Of a stretch of 64,000 bases of DNA, positions 15,380 to 23,875 are shown in pieces. This DNA comes from Blautia obeum ATCC 29174. Lineage in GTDB: Bacteria > Bacillota > Clostridia > Lachnospirales > Lachnospiraceae. Each line of letters starts with the position of its first letter. Position 1 is the first letter of the stretch. The notes under the pieces were generated by a model. It worked only from the letters and a program-made list of their open reading frames with translations. It was not told the origin of the DNA and did not search any database. The translations under genes were made by a program, and so were the position numbers. Location: the NCBI RefSeq assembly GCF_025147765.1, contig NZ_CP102265.1:1613001-1677000 (forward strand). Direction: 5' to 3'.

Positions 15380-17479
15380 ATGAGCAACAGCGTAAGAAAA
15401 AGAAAACCAATCGAACATTGGAAAATTATCGCATTTTATCTGATCATCTACGACATTGTCGCAATCAACTTTTCGTATTTTTTTGGCCTCTTACTGAGAT
15501 TTGATCTGGCCTATTCCAGCATACCAGAGAATTATTTAAGTGCATTCCTGAGGTTTGCGCCTTTTTATACGGCATTTTCACTGATCGTGTTTTATGTGGC
15601 ACATATGTATAACAGCGTATGGCGTTTCGCCAGCTTTACCGAGTTGAACCGCATTTTTGTGGCAACGGTGGTCACAACAGTATTTCAGGTAGTCGGGATC
15701 ACGACATTTTATGAGCGAATGCCCGGTTCCTATTATATCGTAGGATGCATTTCACAGTTTATCCTAACCGTGGCAGTCCGCTTTATGTATCGTTATATCA
15801 CACTGGAGCGTGCCAAACGCGAAAAGGATGCGATGGCAACACACAGAACTATGATCATTGGTGCCGGTGCAGCCGGGCAGATGATCCTGAGGGAGCTGAA
15901 AACATCCGTCAAGGCAACTGCTAAGCCATGCTGTGTGATCGATGACAACCCGAACAAATGGGGACGTCTGACAGAAGGAGTTCCTATCGTCGGCGGACGT
16001 GACAGCATCATGGCAAACGTCGAGAAATACAACATTGACCAGATCCTTTTTGCAATCCCTACCGCACGGGTGGAGGACAGAAGAGATATCCTCAATATCT
16101 GTAAGGAAACAAAATGTGAACTCAAGACTTTGCCGGGAGTATTCCAGCTGGCAAACGGACAGGTTTCCTTAAGCAAGATGAAAGCAGTAGCAGTCGAAGA
16201 TCTGCTTGGAAGAGATCCGATCAAAGTAAACATGGAAGAGATCTTCCAGTACATTAAAGGAAAAACAATCCTTGTTACCGGCGGCGGTGGCTCTATTGGA
16301 AGTGAGCTTTGCCGGCAGATCGCAGGTCATGAACCGAAACAGCTGATCATTTTTGATATCTATGAGAATAATGCATACGATATCGAACAGGAACTGAGAC
16401 GTAAGTACAAAAACCTCAACCTCGTTGTGCTGATCGGATCTGTCAGAGACAGCCGAAGAATCAATATGGTGTTCGAGAAATACAAGCCGGAAATCGTATA
16501 TCATGCAGCAGCACACAAACATGTGCCGCTTATGGAGACAAGCCCGAACGAGTCCATCAAGAACAATGTGATCGGTACATACAAAACAGCGTATGCGGCA
16601 CTGAAGCACGGTGCATCAAGATTTATCCTGATCAGTACGGATAAGGCAGTAAATCCGACCAACATCATGGGCGCAAGCAAACGTCTCTGCGAAATGGTCA
16701 TCCAGAGTATGGATGCAGTGAGCAAGGCCGGCAGAATGGATGTCCTTCCACTTCTTCATGCACACATGGATAAATACTTCGAGGATCAGATTCCGGGAGA
16801 CAGGACGACGGCGGCCATGAAGAGCCGGCCGGAAGAGCGTTCCAGCGTACATATCGAGAGCGTCAAGAACAAAGACCGACAGGGAACACAGTTTGTGGCA
16901 GTTCGATTTGGAAATGTTCTTGGAAGCAACGGATCGGTTATTCCACTCTTTAAGAAACAGATTGAAGCGGGCGGCCCGGTGACAGTTACACATCCGGATA
17001 TCGTGAGATACTTCATGACGATCCCGGAGGCAGTCAGCCTGGTACTTCAGGCAGGAACCTATGCCTGGGGCGGTGAAATCTTCGTTCTGGATATGGGTGA
17101 ACCGGTCAAGATCGACAGTCTTGCGAGAAACCTGATCAAACTTTCCGGATATGAACCGGATGTGGAAATTCCAATCGTTTATTCAGGATTGCGTCCTGGT
17201 GAGAAGCTTTACGAAGAGAAGCTGATGGCAGAAGAGGGAATGAAGAAGACAGACAATGACTTGATTCACATTGGTAAGCCGATTCCGTTTGACATCAGTA
17301 AATTCCTTGGTCAGCTGACAGAGCTGGCACAGGCAAGTTACGAGAACAATCCGCACATCGTTGAGATGGTGGAGGAAATCGTACCGACTTTCCATCCGGT
17401 AGGGAATAAGCCGACCGGCAATGAAAATATGTCTGTGGAAGAATTCCAGAGAGAAATTCACGAAACAGAACACAGGTAA
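15380..17479 (+). CDS. CapD/WbpM-like membrane NDP-sugar 4,6-dehydratase
   Basis: 699 residues. Four predicted N-terminal membrane helices (about 15-135) precede a CoA-binding-like Rossmann domain (GAGAAGQMILREL near 155) and an extended SDR domain with TGGGGSIGSELCR near 297. The active-site segment STDKAVNPTNIMGASKR carries Met in place of the usual SDR Tyr, as in this family. It probably converts UDP-GlcNAc to a 4-keto-6-deoxy sugar for surface glycan. Compared with the usual family pattern, about 45-50 extra polar residues sit between the helix after the active site and FVAVRFGNVLGSNGSV (roughly residues 447-500). It opens the polysaccharide cluster; the RBS is GGGGGAAG. Confidence 0.92.
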   Translation: MSNSVRKRKPIEHWKIIAFYLIIYDIVAINFSYFFGLLLRFDLAYSSIPENYLSAFLRFAPFYTAFSLIVFYVAHMYNSVWRFASFTELNRIFVATVVTTVFQVVGITTFYERMPGSYYIVGCISQFILTVAVRFMYRYITLERAKREKDAMATHRTMIIGAGAAGQMILRELKTSVKATAKPCCVIDDNPNKWGRLTEGVPIVGGRDSIMANVEKYNIDQILFAIPTARVEDRRDILNICKETKCELKTLPGVFQLANGQVSLSKMKAVAVEDLLGRDPIKVNMEEIFQYIKGKTILVTGGGGSIGSELCRQIAGHEPKQLIIFDIYENNAYDIEQELRRKYKNLNLVVLIGSVRDSRRINMVFEKYKPEIVYHAAAHKHVPLMETSPNESIKNNVIGTYKTAYAALKHGASRFILISTDKAVNPTNIMGASKRLCEMVIQSMDAVSKAGRMDVLPLLHAHMDKYFEDQIPGDRTTAAMKSRPEERSSVHIESVKNKDRQGTQFVAVRFGNVLGSNGSVIPLFKKQIEAGGPVTVTHPDIVRYFMTIPEAVSLVLQAGTYAWGGEIFVLDMGEPVKIDSLARNLIKLSGYEPDVEIPIVYSGLRPGEKLYEEKLMAEEGMKKTDNDLIHIGKPIPFDISKFLGQLTELAQASYENNPHIVEMVEEIVPTFHPVGNKPTGNENMSVEEFQREIHETEHR

Positions 17480-17490
17480 ATAATATGCAG

Positions 17491-17528
17491 CAAATTTAAG
17501 ATCTGAAATCATTCAGATTTTAAATTTG
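17491..17528 (+). terminator. 17-bp hairpin between dehydratase gene and small Cys-rich gene
   Basis: CAAATTTAAGATCTGAA pairs with TTCAGATTTTAAATTTG (one G-U pair) around an ATCA loop. No strong T tract follows, so it may be a leaky terminator or attenuator inside the cluster. Confidence 0.6.
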
Positions 17529-17565
17529 TTACATATTAGATAAGTTATAAATATAAGGAAAGAAT

Positions 17566-17805
17566 ATGAAAAAGAAATTTTTCTTCGACAGAAAAGAGAA
17601 AAAATTACAGATGGATTCTGAAGAGAATTCGTTCGAGAGATGCGTGCTCTGTGGTGTCGTTACTGATGTACCGGTGCAGATGCCGGTCAGTGAACGGAAA
17701 TGTTATATTCCGGGAGCCGGACAGCTGTGCAGAGACTGCTGCAGGGAACTGTATGGCAGCGATGATCTCGGGACTACAGCAGAATCCGAAATCTGTAAAA
17801 TATAG
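17566..17805 (+). CDS. Small Cys-rich protein, possible zinc ribbon
   Basis: 79 residues with two Cys pairs, CVLC (near 26-29) and CRDCC (near 56-60), spaced like a treble-clef or ribbon zinc site, after a Lys-rich N-terminus. I do not recognise a named family. An RBS (AAGGAAAG) sits 7 nt before the ATG, and the gene lies 25 nt before the split glycosyltransferase, so it is probably co-transcribed in the polysaccharide cluster. No signal peptide or membrane segment is visible. A regulatory or structural zinc protein is possible, but the function is unknown. Confidence 0.6.
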   Translation: MKKKFFFDRKEKKLQMDSEENSFERCVLCGVVTDVPVQMPVSERKCYIPGAGQLCRDCCRELYGSDDLGTTAESEICKI

Positions 17806-18276
17806 AAAGATTTTTGTAAGGGGGAAGCGTATGTATAAGAAATCACCACAGGGGTGGCTGAAACACTGGGATTTTATCCTTCTGGATATTTTCTGCCTTC
17901 AGCTTGCCTTTGTAGTTGCATACTTAGTACGACAGGGGTTGGAAAACCCGTACAGTGATCAGATTTACCGCACAGTAGCCTTTGTATTTATGCTGTGCCA
18001 GATCGTGGTCATGTTTCTGGGACAGTCCTATCAGGATATCCTGAAACGAGGCTATTACATAGAATTTACCAAGACAGCCAAGCATGTATTGATGGTCATG
18101 CTGCTGTCTGTCCTGTATCTCTTTGCAACACAGCAGGCAGTCAGCTATTCCAGATTAACGTTGTTCTATACCGCATTTTTGTATTTATGCTTTGACTACG
18201 TCGGCAGGGTATGGCACAAAGAAAATGTCCTGAAAAAGAATGCGACCAAAAAGAAAGAAAAGTCCATGGTCGTTGT

Positions 18277-18290
18277 GGTAAGTCTCGCCG
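18277..18290 (+). repeat. Target-site duplication, left copy
   Basis: GGTAAGTCTCGCCG, repeated exactly at 20017-20030 on the other side of the element. Fourteen base pairs is long for an IS30-family duplication (2-3 bp is usual). Confidence 0.85.
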
Positions 18291-18464
18291 GGTTGAATGA
18301 AAAAGTAACTTCCACCATACATTGGCACAGGTAAAATAAGACCTTTTTGCAGGACTAACATCCATATAGTTCTGGATTATTCGTAAAAATTAACATATAA
18401 TAAGGGCAGAAAACAAAGCTTTTTCTGGAAGATGGGCATGATTTTGGGACCACTGAAAGTACTT

Positions 18465-18484
18465 TTGAAAAATTAACTTCCACC
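18465..18484 (+). repeat. Internal copy of IS terminal motif, left side
   Basis: TTGAAAAATTAACTTCCACC repeats the inner part of the left terminal repeat in direct orientation. Its first part is also complementary to GTTACTTTTTCAA at 18524-18536, giving a hairpin over the transposase stop codon that could serve as its terminator. Confidence 0.7.
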
Positions 18485-18524
18485 GGCCTGATTATGAAAC
18501 CAGCACCGGAAATGGATCTTGCAG

Positions 18525-19844
18525 TTACTTTTTCAAGAGTGATGGTTTAAGGATCACCTGGTTGGCGGGAATCCTTTCCAGCTGGCAGAGGTCCAGCAGT
18601 TTTCTGTCTATCAGCAGCAGAGCCAGTTCAAACGGGGTGCAGCCGTTTAAACTGGCTCTTGCTACGCTATTGATGTGGTTGGTGATCAGAGTTACCTGCT
18701 CCTGGTCCAAGCCTGCGAATGTCGTACCTTTGGGGATAATATAACGGATGAATTCATGATTTTTTTCCAGACGTCCCTTCTGCCAGGAAGCCATGGGATC
18801 GCAGTAAAAGACACGGGATAGAAGTTCACCTTCAGGCCGTTCAAAAATAGCTGGATCTTTGAATGAGGCACCATTGTCTGTAAGAATGACCGGAAAGAGT
18901 TTTCGATATAGCTCTGCTCCCAGATGGGTATATATTCGCTGAAACACATCTTGTACGTTGTCCTTCCTGTCAGCCTCCATAAGAAAAATAAGCATAAGGC
19001 TACAATTACGGAAAAGCATGGTCAACAGTACTTGTTCTGATTTTCCCCCGGCACCTTCCACCACATCTAATTCCACCACATTTGTATCTGGAAACTTTTC
19101 CAGATATCTCTCAAAATCCTGATAGGATCTGTCTTTTCTATATCCAGTGTTGTCAGGTTCTCTGCGGACCTGCCGACGTTTTTTGTAGCGGACCTTCCGG
19201 GGAAGGTCGAGGTTGATTGCAGTGAAGTATCCCTGGTCTATATAGTTGTAGAGGGTCCTTATAGAACAAGGGACGGATTCCTGATTAGAAGCAAAGATAT
19301 GGGACAAAGGCTGTCCCTGCAGAAGCAGAGGGGAAACCAGACGGTCCAGCTGTTCCAGGGACTCAGGAGTCTGGTTAATCCCAGACCGTGAAGAAGATTT
19401 TGTTTCACTGTAAATATCGTTGGCATAATTGGCCCTGTAGAAATAGAAGTCGTGGGAACAGTTGCGTATCTGAGGGCAGTCATTACACACGTAGGGGGGC
19501 TTTTTTAACTTTTCGCAGAGTCTGGGAGTAAAGTCAGGACAATACATGGAACAGCGCTTAGGGCGGCATTTCCAGCATAAGGAATTACAAGTCTGATTCC
19601 CGCAGATATGCTGCTTTACACAGTTCTGAAAATGCTCGCATTCTGAGCGCTTCCGCTGGGTTTCGTTTTGAAAATGAGGAACCCGGAAAAGGTGACGCCG
19701 AATCTCCTTGGAAATGGTAGAAGAATCCTTGTTGATTCTGCAGGCAATCTGCGTGAAATTTTCCCCACGGCTGATACCATGTTCAATGGCAGCACGATCA
19801 GCAAGGGTAAGGTGTTTTTTGTTTCCAGTAGCTTTAGTAGACAT
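18525..19844 (-). CDS. IS30-family transposase
   Basis: 439 residues. An N-terminal helix-turn-helix (LTLADRAAIEHGISRGENFT; SSTISKEIRRH) is followed by a Cys-rich zinc-finger-like segment (about 65-130, many CxxC pairs) and an RNase H-fold DDE domain. Candidate catalytic residues are the Asp of ELDVVEG, the Asp of ILTDNGASF and the Glu of GRLEKNHEFIR. It is longer than classical IS30 transposases because of the Cys-rich insert, as in many Clostridia members. The frame is intact, so the element may be active. The start codon follows GGAGGATTC. Confidence 0.95.
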   Translation of the reverse strand: MSTKATGNKKHLTLADRAAIEHGISRGENFTQIACRINKDSSTISKEIRRHLFRVPHFQNETQRKRSECEHFQNCVKQHICGNQTCNSLCWKCRPKRCSMYCPDFTPRLCEKLKKPPYVCNDCPQIRNCSHDFYFYRANYANDIYSETKSSSRSGINQTPESLEQLDRLVSPLLLQGQPLSHIFASNQESVPCSIRTLYNYIDQGYFTAINLDLPRKVRYKKRRQVRREPDNTGYRKDRSYQDFERYLEKFPDTNVVELDVVEGAGGKSEQVLLTMLFRNCSLMLIFLMEADRKDNVQDVFQRIYTHLGAELYRKLFPVILTDNGASFKDPAIFERPEGELLSRVFYCDPMASWQKGRLEKNHEFIRYIIPKGTTFAGLDQEQVTLITNHINSVARASLNGCTPFELALLLIDRKLLDLCQLERIPANQVILKPSLLKK

Positions 19845-19944
19845 AAATGAATCCTCCTATACAATAAAAATATCCCATTTCCGGTAGTTGGAGGATATGA
19901 CCAGGGAGGAGCCCTGGTATTTCTTATAGAATAAACGATTGCAA

Positions 19945-19958
19945 GACTAACTTCCACC
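19945..19958 (+). repeat. Internal copy of IS terminal motif, right side
   Basis: GACTAACTTCCACC, inverted relative to the right terminal repeat 33 nt further on. With the left copy it makes four occurrences of TAACTTCCACC or its complement in the element, candidate transposase binding sites. Confidence 0.65.
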
Positions 19959-20016
19959 CCCAGTTCCTAATGTAGAGCAAAACAGACTAAAGGTGGAAGT
20001 TAGTTTTTCATTTAAG

Positions 20017-20030
20017 GGTAAGTCTCGCCG
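20017..20030 (+). repeat. Target-site duplication, right copy
   Basis: Exact second copy of GGTAAGTCTCGCCG. Translation of the restored gene continues from here (SLA followed by EAKETIEKIL). Confidence 0.85.
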
Positions 20031-21065
20031 AAGCAAAAGAGACGATTGAAAAGATCCTGAGCGGTCCGATCCAGAACTTTTCCATCAATGGGCTCGCGCT
20101 CATTGATGACAATCCGGGTGTAAAAGAAATCGCAGGAATACCGGTTGTCGGAAATATGGACACGATCAGTGAATATCTCTGTCATGAATGGGTTGACGAA
20201 GTCTTTGTCAAGATCAGCGAGACAGAACCATATCCACAGAAGCTGATCGATGAGATCATCACCATGGGACTGACCGTACATCTCAGCCTGGGTGAGATGG
20301 AAAAATCACTCAGCGGAAAGAATTTTATAGAAAAAATCGGCGGCTATTCGGTAATTACATCCAGTATCAATACCGCATCACCGAAACAGCTGCTCTACAA
20401 GAGGCTGATGGATATTGCCGGAGGAATTGTCGGCTGCCTGCTTACTGTGATCCTGATCATTGTCATAGGACCGATGATCTACATCAAATCCCCGGGACCG
20501 ATTTTCTTCTCTCAGGTGCGTATCGGCAAGAACGGAAAGAAGTTCAAAATCTATAAATTCCGCAGCATGTACATGGATGCCGAAGAGAGAAAAGCAGAAC
20601 TGATGAGCCAGAACAAGATGGAAGGCCTGATGTTCAAGATGGACTACGATCCACGAATCATCGGCAGCGAGAAGAAAGATAAAAACGGTAATCCAAAAGG
20701 AATCGGAAACTTTATCCGTAAGACATCCCTGGATGAGTTCCCACAGTTCTGGAACGTCCTGAAAGGCGATATGAGCCTGGTGGGAACAAGACCACCGACA
20801 GTTGATGAATGGGAAAAGTATGAACTTCACCACAGAAGCCGTATGTCGATCAAACCGGGAATCACCGGAATGTGGCAGGCAAGCGGCAGGAGTGATATTA
20901 CCGATTTTGAAGAAGTCGTGAAACTGGATACAGAGTATATCGAGAACTGGTCGATTGGGTTGGACTGCAGGATTTTGTTGAAGACGGTTAGGTCGGTAGT
21001 GAAGAGTGAGGGATCGGTGTGAGAAATAGATTACTCAGAAATGAAACAAATAAGTAACAGCCATT

Positions 21066-21089
21066 TACGCTGGCCAAAAGGCCGGCGTA
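21066..21089 (+). terminator. GC-rich hairpin at start of AT-rich cassette
   Basis: TACGCTGGCC, AAAA loop, GGCCGGCGTA: 10 bp with one G-U pair, no T tract. It lies where base composition drops abruptly, between the split transferase gene and the Alg14-like gene. Confidence 0.5.
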
Positions 21090-21125
21090 GTTGTGTGAAA
21101 TATATTTCTAAAGAGAGGATAAACA

Positions 21126-21575
21126 ATGAAAGTATGCCTTGTAGGTTCTTCAGGAGGACATTTAACTCACTTATATATGTTAAAACCTTTTTGGGAAAAT
21201 AAAGATAGATTTTGGGTTACATTTGATAAAGAAGATGCAAGAAGTTTATTGGATAAGGAAAAAATGTATCCGTGTTATTATCCTACTAATCGTAGCTTAA
21301 AAGCATTGCTCAAAAATACTAAAATTGCATGGGAGATTTTGCAAAAAGAAAAGCCAGATTTGATTATTTCTTGTGGTGCAGCAGTTGCAGTTCCATTCTT
21401 TTATCTGGGTAAATTATTTGGAGCAAAACTTGTTTATATTGAAGTTTTTGATAGAATTGATAAGCCAACTGTGACTGGAAAAATGGTTTATCCAGTCACA
21501 GATAGATTTATAGTTCAGTGGGAGGAACAGAAAAAAGTATATCCAAAAGCCATTAATTTAGGTAGTATTTTTTAA
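21126..21575 (+). CDS. Alg14/PssD-like glycosyltransferase membrane-anchor subunit
   Basis: 149 residues. The N-terminal glycine-rich loop VGSSGGHLTHL and the later IISCGAAVAVPFFYLGKLFG match the Alg14/PssD/CpsF family. This subunit holds the acceptor and recruits the catalytic Alg13-like partner encoded 17 nt downstream. Together they usually add the second sugar (GlcNAc, glucose or galactose types are known) to the lipid-linked primer made by the phosphoglycosyltransferase. It is the first gene of the AT-rich cassette; the RBS is AGAGAGG. Confidence 0.88.
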   Translation: MKVCLVGSSGGHLTHLYMLKPFWENKDRFWVTFDKEDARSLLDKEKMYPCYYPTNRSLKALLKNTKIAWEILQKEKPDLIISCGAAVAVPFFYLGKLFGAKLVYIEVFDRIDKPTVTGKMVYPVTDRFIVQWEEQKKVYPKAINLGSIF

Positions 21576-21592
21576 AAAGTGAGGATGTCAAA

Positions 21593-22093
21593 ATGATTTT
21601 TGTGACAGTAGGAACGCATGAACAGCCATTTAATAGGCTTGTAAAGAAAATAGATGAGTTGAAAAGAGATGGTGTGATTACCGAAGAAGTTATCATTCAG
21701 ACTGGATTTAGTACTTATGAGCCTAAGTATTGCAAATGGAGTAAGTTGATTCCATATCAACAGATGCTTAAAAATGTAGAAGATGCTCGGATAGTAATTA
21801 CGCACGGTGGACCTGCAAGTTTTATCATGCCATTACAGCTTGGCAAGACTCCGATTGTTGTACCTCGTCAACAGCAGTTTAATGAACATGTTAATAATCA
21901 CCAGGTGGAATTTGCTAGAAATGTAGCTGAAAGAATGGGAACAATTATACCTGTTGAAGATGTAGATAAGTTGAAAGATCTTATAATTAATTATGATCAG
22001 ATTGTTGCTGGAATGGAACATGAAATGAGTAGTAATAATGCGAAATTTAATAAGAAACTAGAAAAAATTGTGGACGAATTAGTGGTTAGGTAA
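21593..22093 (+). CDS. Alg13/PssE-like glycosyltransferase catalytic subunit
   Basis: 166 residues, the GT28 C-terminal domain as a stand-alone protein. It starts MIFVTVGTHEQPFNRLV; the nucleotide-sugar loop appears as THGGPASFIMPLQLGKTPIV with VPRQQQFNEHVNNHQ. It should bind the UDP-sugar and work with the Alg14-like protein next to it. An RBS (AGTGAGG) is present; it is followed 7 nt later by a GT2 gene. Confidence 0.9.
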   Translation: MIFVTVGTHEQPFNRLVKKIDELKRDGVITEEVIIQTGFSTYEPKYCKWSKLIPYQQMLKNVEDARIVITHGGPASFIMPLQLGKTPIVVPRQQQFNEHVNNHQVEFARNVAERMGTIIPVEDVDKLKDLIINYDQIVAGMEHEMSSNNAKFNKKLEKIVDELVVR

Positions 22094-22100
22094 ATTTAAT

Positions 22101-22817
22101 ATGGATTATAAAATTAGCGTAGTTATTAGAACATATAATGAAGAAAAACATATTGGTGAAGTGCTGAAAAGTTTGAATAAACAAACATATTCTAATTTTG
22201 AGGTTATTATTTTAGATTCACAATCAACTGATAATACAATAAAAATTGCACAAAATTATGATGTTAGAATAGAACAGATTGAGAAAAAAGAGTTTAATTA
22301 TAGTTTTGCCAGTAATAAATGTGTAGAATACGCAACTGGTGAAATTGTGTGTTTTTTGAGTGGACATTCTGTTCCTAAAAGAAACAATTACTTAGAACTT
22401 GCAAATAAAGTATTCCAGGACGAAAGAATTGGTGGTTGTTATGGAGAAGTTATAGCACTTCCAGATGGGAGCTTTTCTGAGAAAATGTTTAATGGACTGG
22501 GATACATAAAGAGTAGAATAATGATGCCTAGAATCAAATTAGAACAGGAAATACATCCGGGTATTTTTAGTTGCAGTAATGCATTGGCGCGAAGAGAACT
22601 TCTAAGAAAATATCCTTTTTCAGAGAAGTTAGGGCATGGAGGAGAAGATGTTGAAGTTGCATATAGAATAATTAAAAGTGGATTTTATATAGCAAGTGTG
22701 CCAAATTTATTAGTGATGCATTCGCATGGAAAGAAGTTTCTTCAGTTTCTTCAGGAATGGAAAAATTGGAGAGAAATGTATGAAAATGTTGAAGAATATA
22801 TAAAAAATAATCCATGA
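22101..22817 (+). CDS. Family 2 glycosyltransferase
   Basis: 238 residues with a GT-A fold. The N-terminus ISVVIRTYNEEKHIGEVLKS and LDSQSTDNT are typical of rhamnosyltransferase-like GT2 enzymes. Where most GT2 proteins have a metal-binding acidic pair, this one reads CFLSGHSVPKRNN, a His/Ser variant. The C-terminal GGEDVEVAYRIIKSGF keeps the candidate catalytic acidic residues. Donor and acceptor cannot be predicted. No membrane helix is seen, so it probably acts on the cytoplasmic face. Confidence 0.85.
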   Translation: MDYKISVVIRTYNEEKHIGEVLKSLNKQTYSNFEVIILDSQSTDNTIKIAQNYDVRIEQIEKKEFNYSFASNKCVEYATGEIVCFLSGHSVPKRNNYLELANKVFQDERIGGCYGEVIALPDGSFSEKMFNGLGYIKSRIMMPRIKLEQEIHPGIFSCSNALARRELLRKYPFSEKLGHGGEDVEVAYRIIKSGFYIASVPNLLVMHSHGKKFLQFLQEWKNWREMYENVEEYIKNNP

Positions 22818-22839
22818 AGGACAAAAATTAGGAGTTTAT

Positions 22840-23853
22840 ATGCTAATTAGTATAATAATACCAGTATATAATGTTGAAAAATACTTAGAACAATGTGTGA
22901 TGTCATTCATAATGCAAATTGATAATAATAAAAGAGGTGATGTAGAAATAATATTGGTTGATGATGGATCAACTGATAAAAGTGGTCGTTTATGTGATGA
23001 ACTAATGAAAAAATATCCTAATATTATTAAATCATTCCACAAAAAAAATGAAGGACTTCTTATGACAAGGCGGTATGGATATAAAGTATCACGTGGAATG
23101 TATATAATTAATTGTGATTCAGATGATTTCGTAGAGACAAATTTGCTATCGAGTTTAAGTCCGTTTCTGGATGGAATAAATGATGTCATAATTTACAACA
23201 TGTATAAGTATCAAGAGGGAAGAAAGTCTTTTTATACGAAGAATGTATTTGGATGTAAAAGGAAAAAGACTATCTTAAAAGCTGATTGCATTAAAGAGCT
23301 GTTTAAGTCTTATGATGTAACTAGCTTATGTTGTAAGGCTTTTAAAAGATCGTGTTTAGAATTAGAAAAAGATTACTCATTATTTTCTAATCTTAATTAT
23401 GGAGAGGATACACTACAATCGGTTGAAGTCTATTCTAATGCGCAAAATATTGTTTATCTTAATGAGTGCTTGTACAATTATAGAGTACAAAATGGTATGA
23501 CATATAAGTTTAGAGAAGATTATTACTGGCAATTTAAGCAAGTTTTATTGGAAATGAAAAAAAATAACTTATTGTTAGAAATTGATAATTTTGAAGATTT
23601 GTATAGCGAAAAATTATGGGAAATAGTTGCAAGAGCAATTACCCAGAGTAGATATAAACTAGATTATAATAAGAATGAGAATATACAATATTTAAAAAAA
23701 ATTAGGAATGATTCAGAGGTACAGAAATATATATCAAATTTTTATAAAATTAGAAAGAACTTAAAAAGACAATACATATTTTTATTAACATTATTTATTA
23801 AAAAACAATATACGCTTTTATGGTTTTTTTTATATTTGAGAAATAAAGTATGA
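22840..23853 (+). CDS. Family 2 glycosyltransferase
   Basis: 337 residues. It starts LISIIIPVYNVEKYLEQCV with VDDGSTDKSG, and the donor-site acidic cluster is IINCDSDDFVE (near 90). The long C-terminal half is basic and AT-coded, without a clear membrane helix. It is one of three consecutive GT2 genes and probably adds one residue of the repeat unit. Sugar specificity is unknown. The RBS is TTAGGAG. Confidence 0.87.
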   Translation: MLISIIIPVYNVEKYLEQCVMSFIMQIDNNKRGDVEIILVDDGSTDKSGRLCDELMKKYPNIIKSFHKKNEGLLMTRRYGYKVSRGMYIINCDSDDFVETNLLSSLSPFLDGINDVIIYNMYKYQEGRKSFYTKNVFGCKRKKTILKADCIKELFKSYDVTSLCCKAFKRSCLELEKDYSLFSNLNYGEDTLQSVEVYSNAQNIVYLNECLYNYRVQNGMTYKFREDYYWQFKQVLLEMKKNNLLLEIDNFEDLYSEKLWEIVARAITQSRYKLDYNKNENIQYLKKIRNDSEVQKYISNFYKIRKNLKRQYIFLLTLFIKKQYTLLWFFLYLRNKV

Positions 23854-23875
23854 ATATAATGTTCTTAAGAGGTGA

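Larger units (their letters stand above)
18293..20015 (-). mobile_element. IS30-family insertion sequence
   Basis: About 1.72 kb. Terminal inverted repeats of 24 bp (18293-18316 and 19992-20015) match at 22 positions; the inner part reads TAACTTCCACC at both ends. One transposase gene on the minus strand fills most of the element. The exact outer boundary is uncertain by 1-2 nt on each side because of extra G residues next to the 14-bp direct repeat. The element interrupts the phosphoglycosyltransferase gene and looks recent: the repeats and transposase are intact. Confidence 0.93.
17831..21022 (+). pseudogene. Polyprenyl phosphoglycosyltransferase split by IS30-family element
   Basis: The 5' part (17831-18290) encodes about 153 residues with N-terminal membrane helices; the 3' part resumes at 20031 and ends at 21022. 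Joining them across the insertion, minus one copy of the 14-bp repeat, restores one frame of 483 codons, the usual length of WcaJ-type exopolysaccharide phosphoglycosyltransferases. The 3' part holds the complete catalytic sugar-transferase domain (KRLMDIAGG, SPGPIFFSQVRIG, KTSLDEFPQFWNVLKGDMSL, SIKPGITGMWQ). The intact enzyme would transfer a sugar-1-phosphate to undecaprenyl phosphate and start repeat-unit assembly. The 5' frame now reads 14 codons into the element before stopping. Residual synthesis of the catalytic domain from ATG 20156 is possible but lacks an obvious RBS. Confidence 0.93.
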
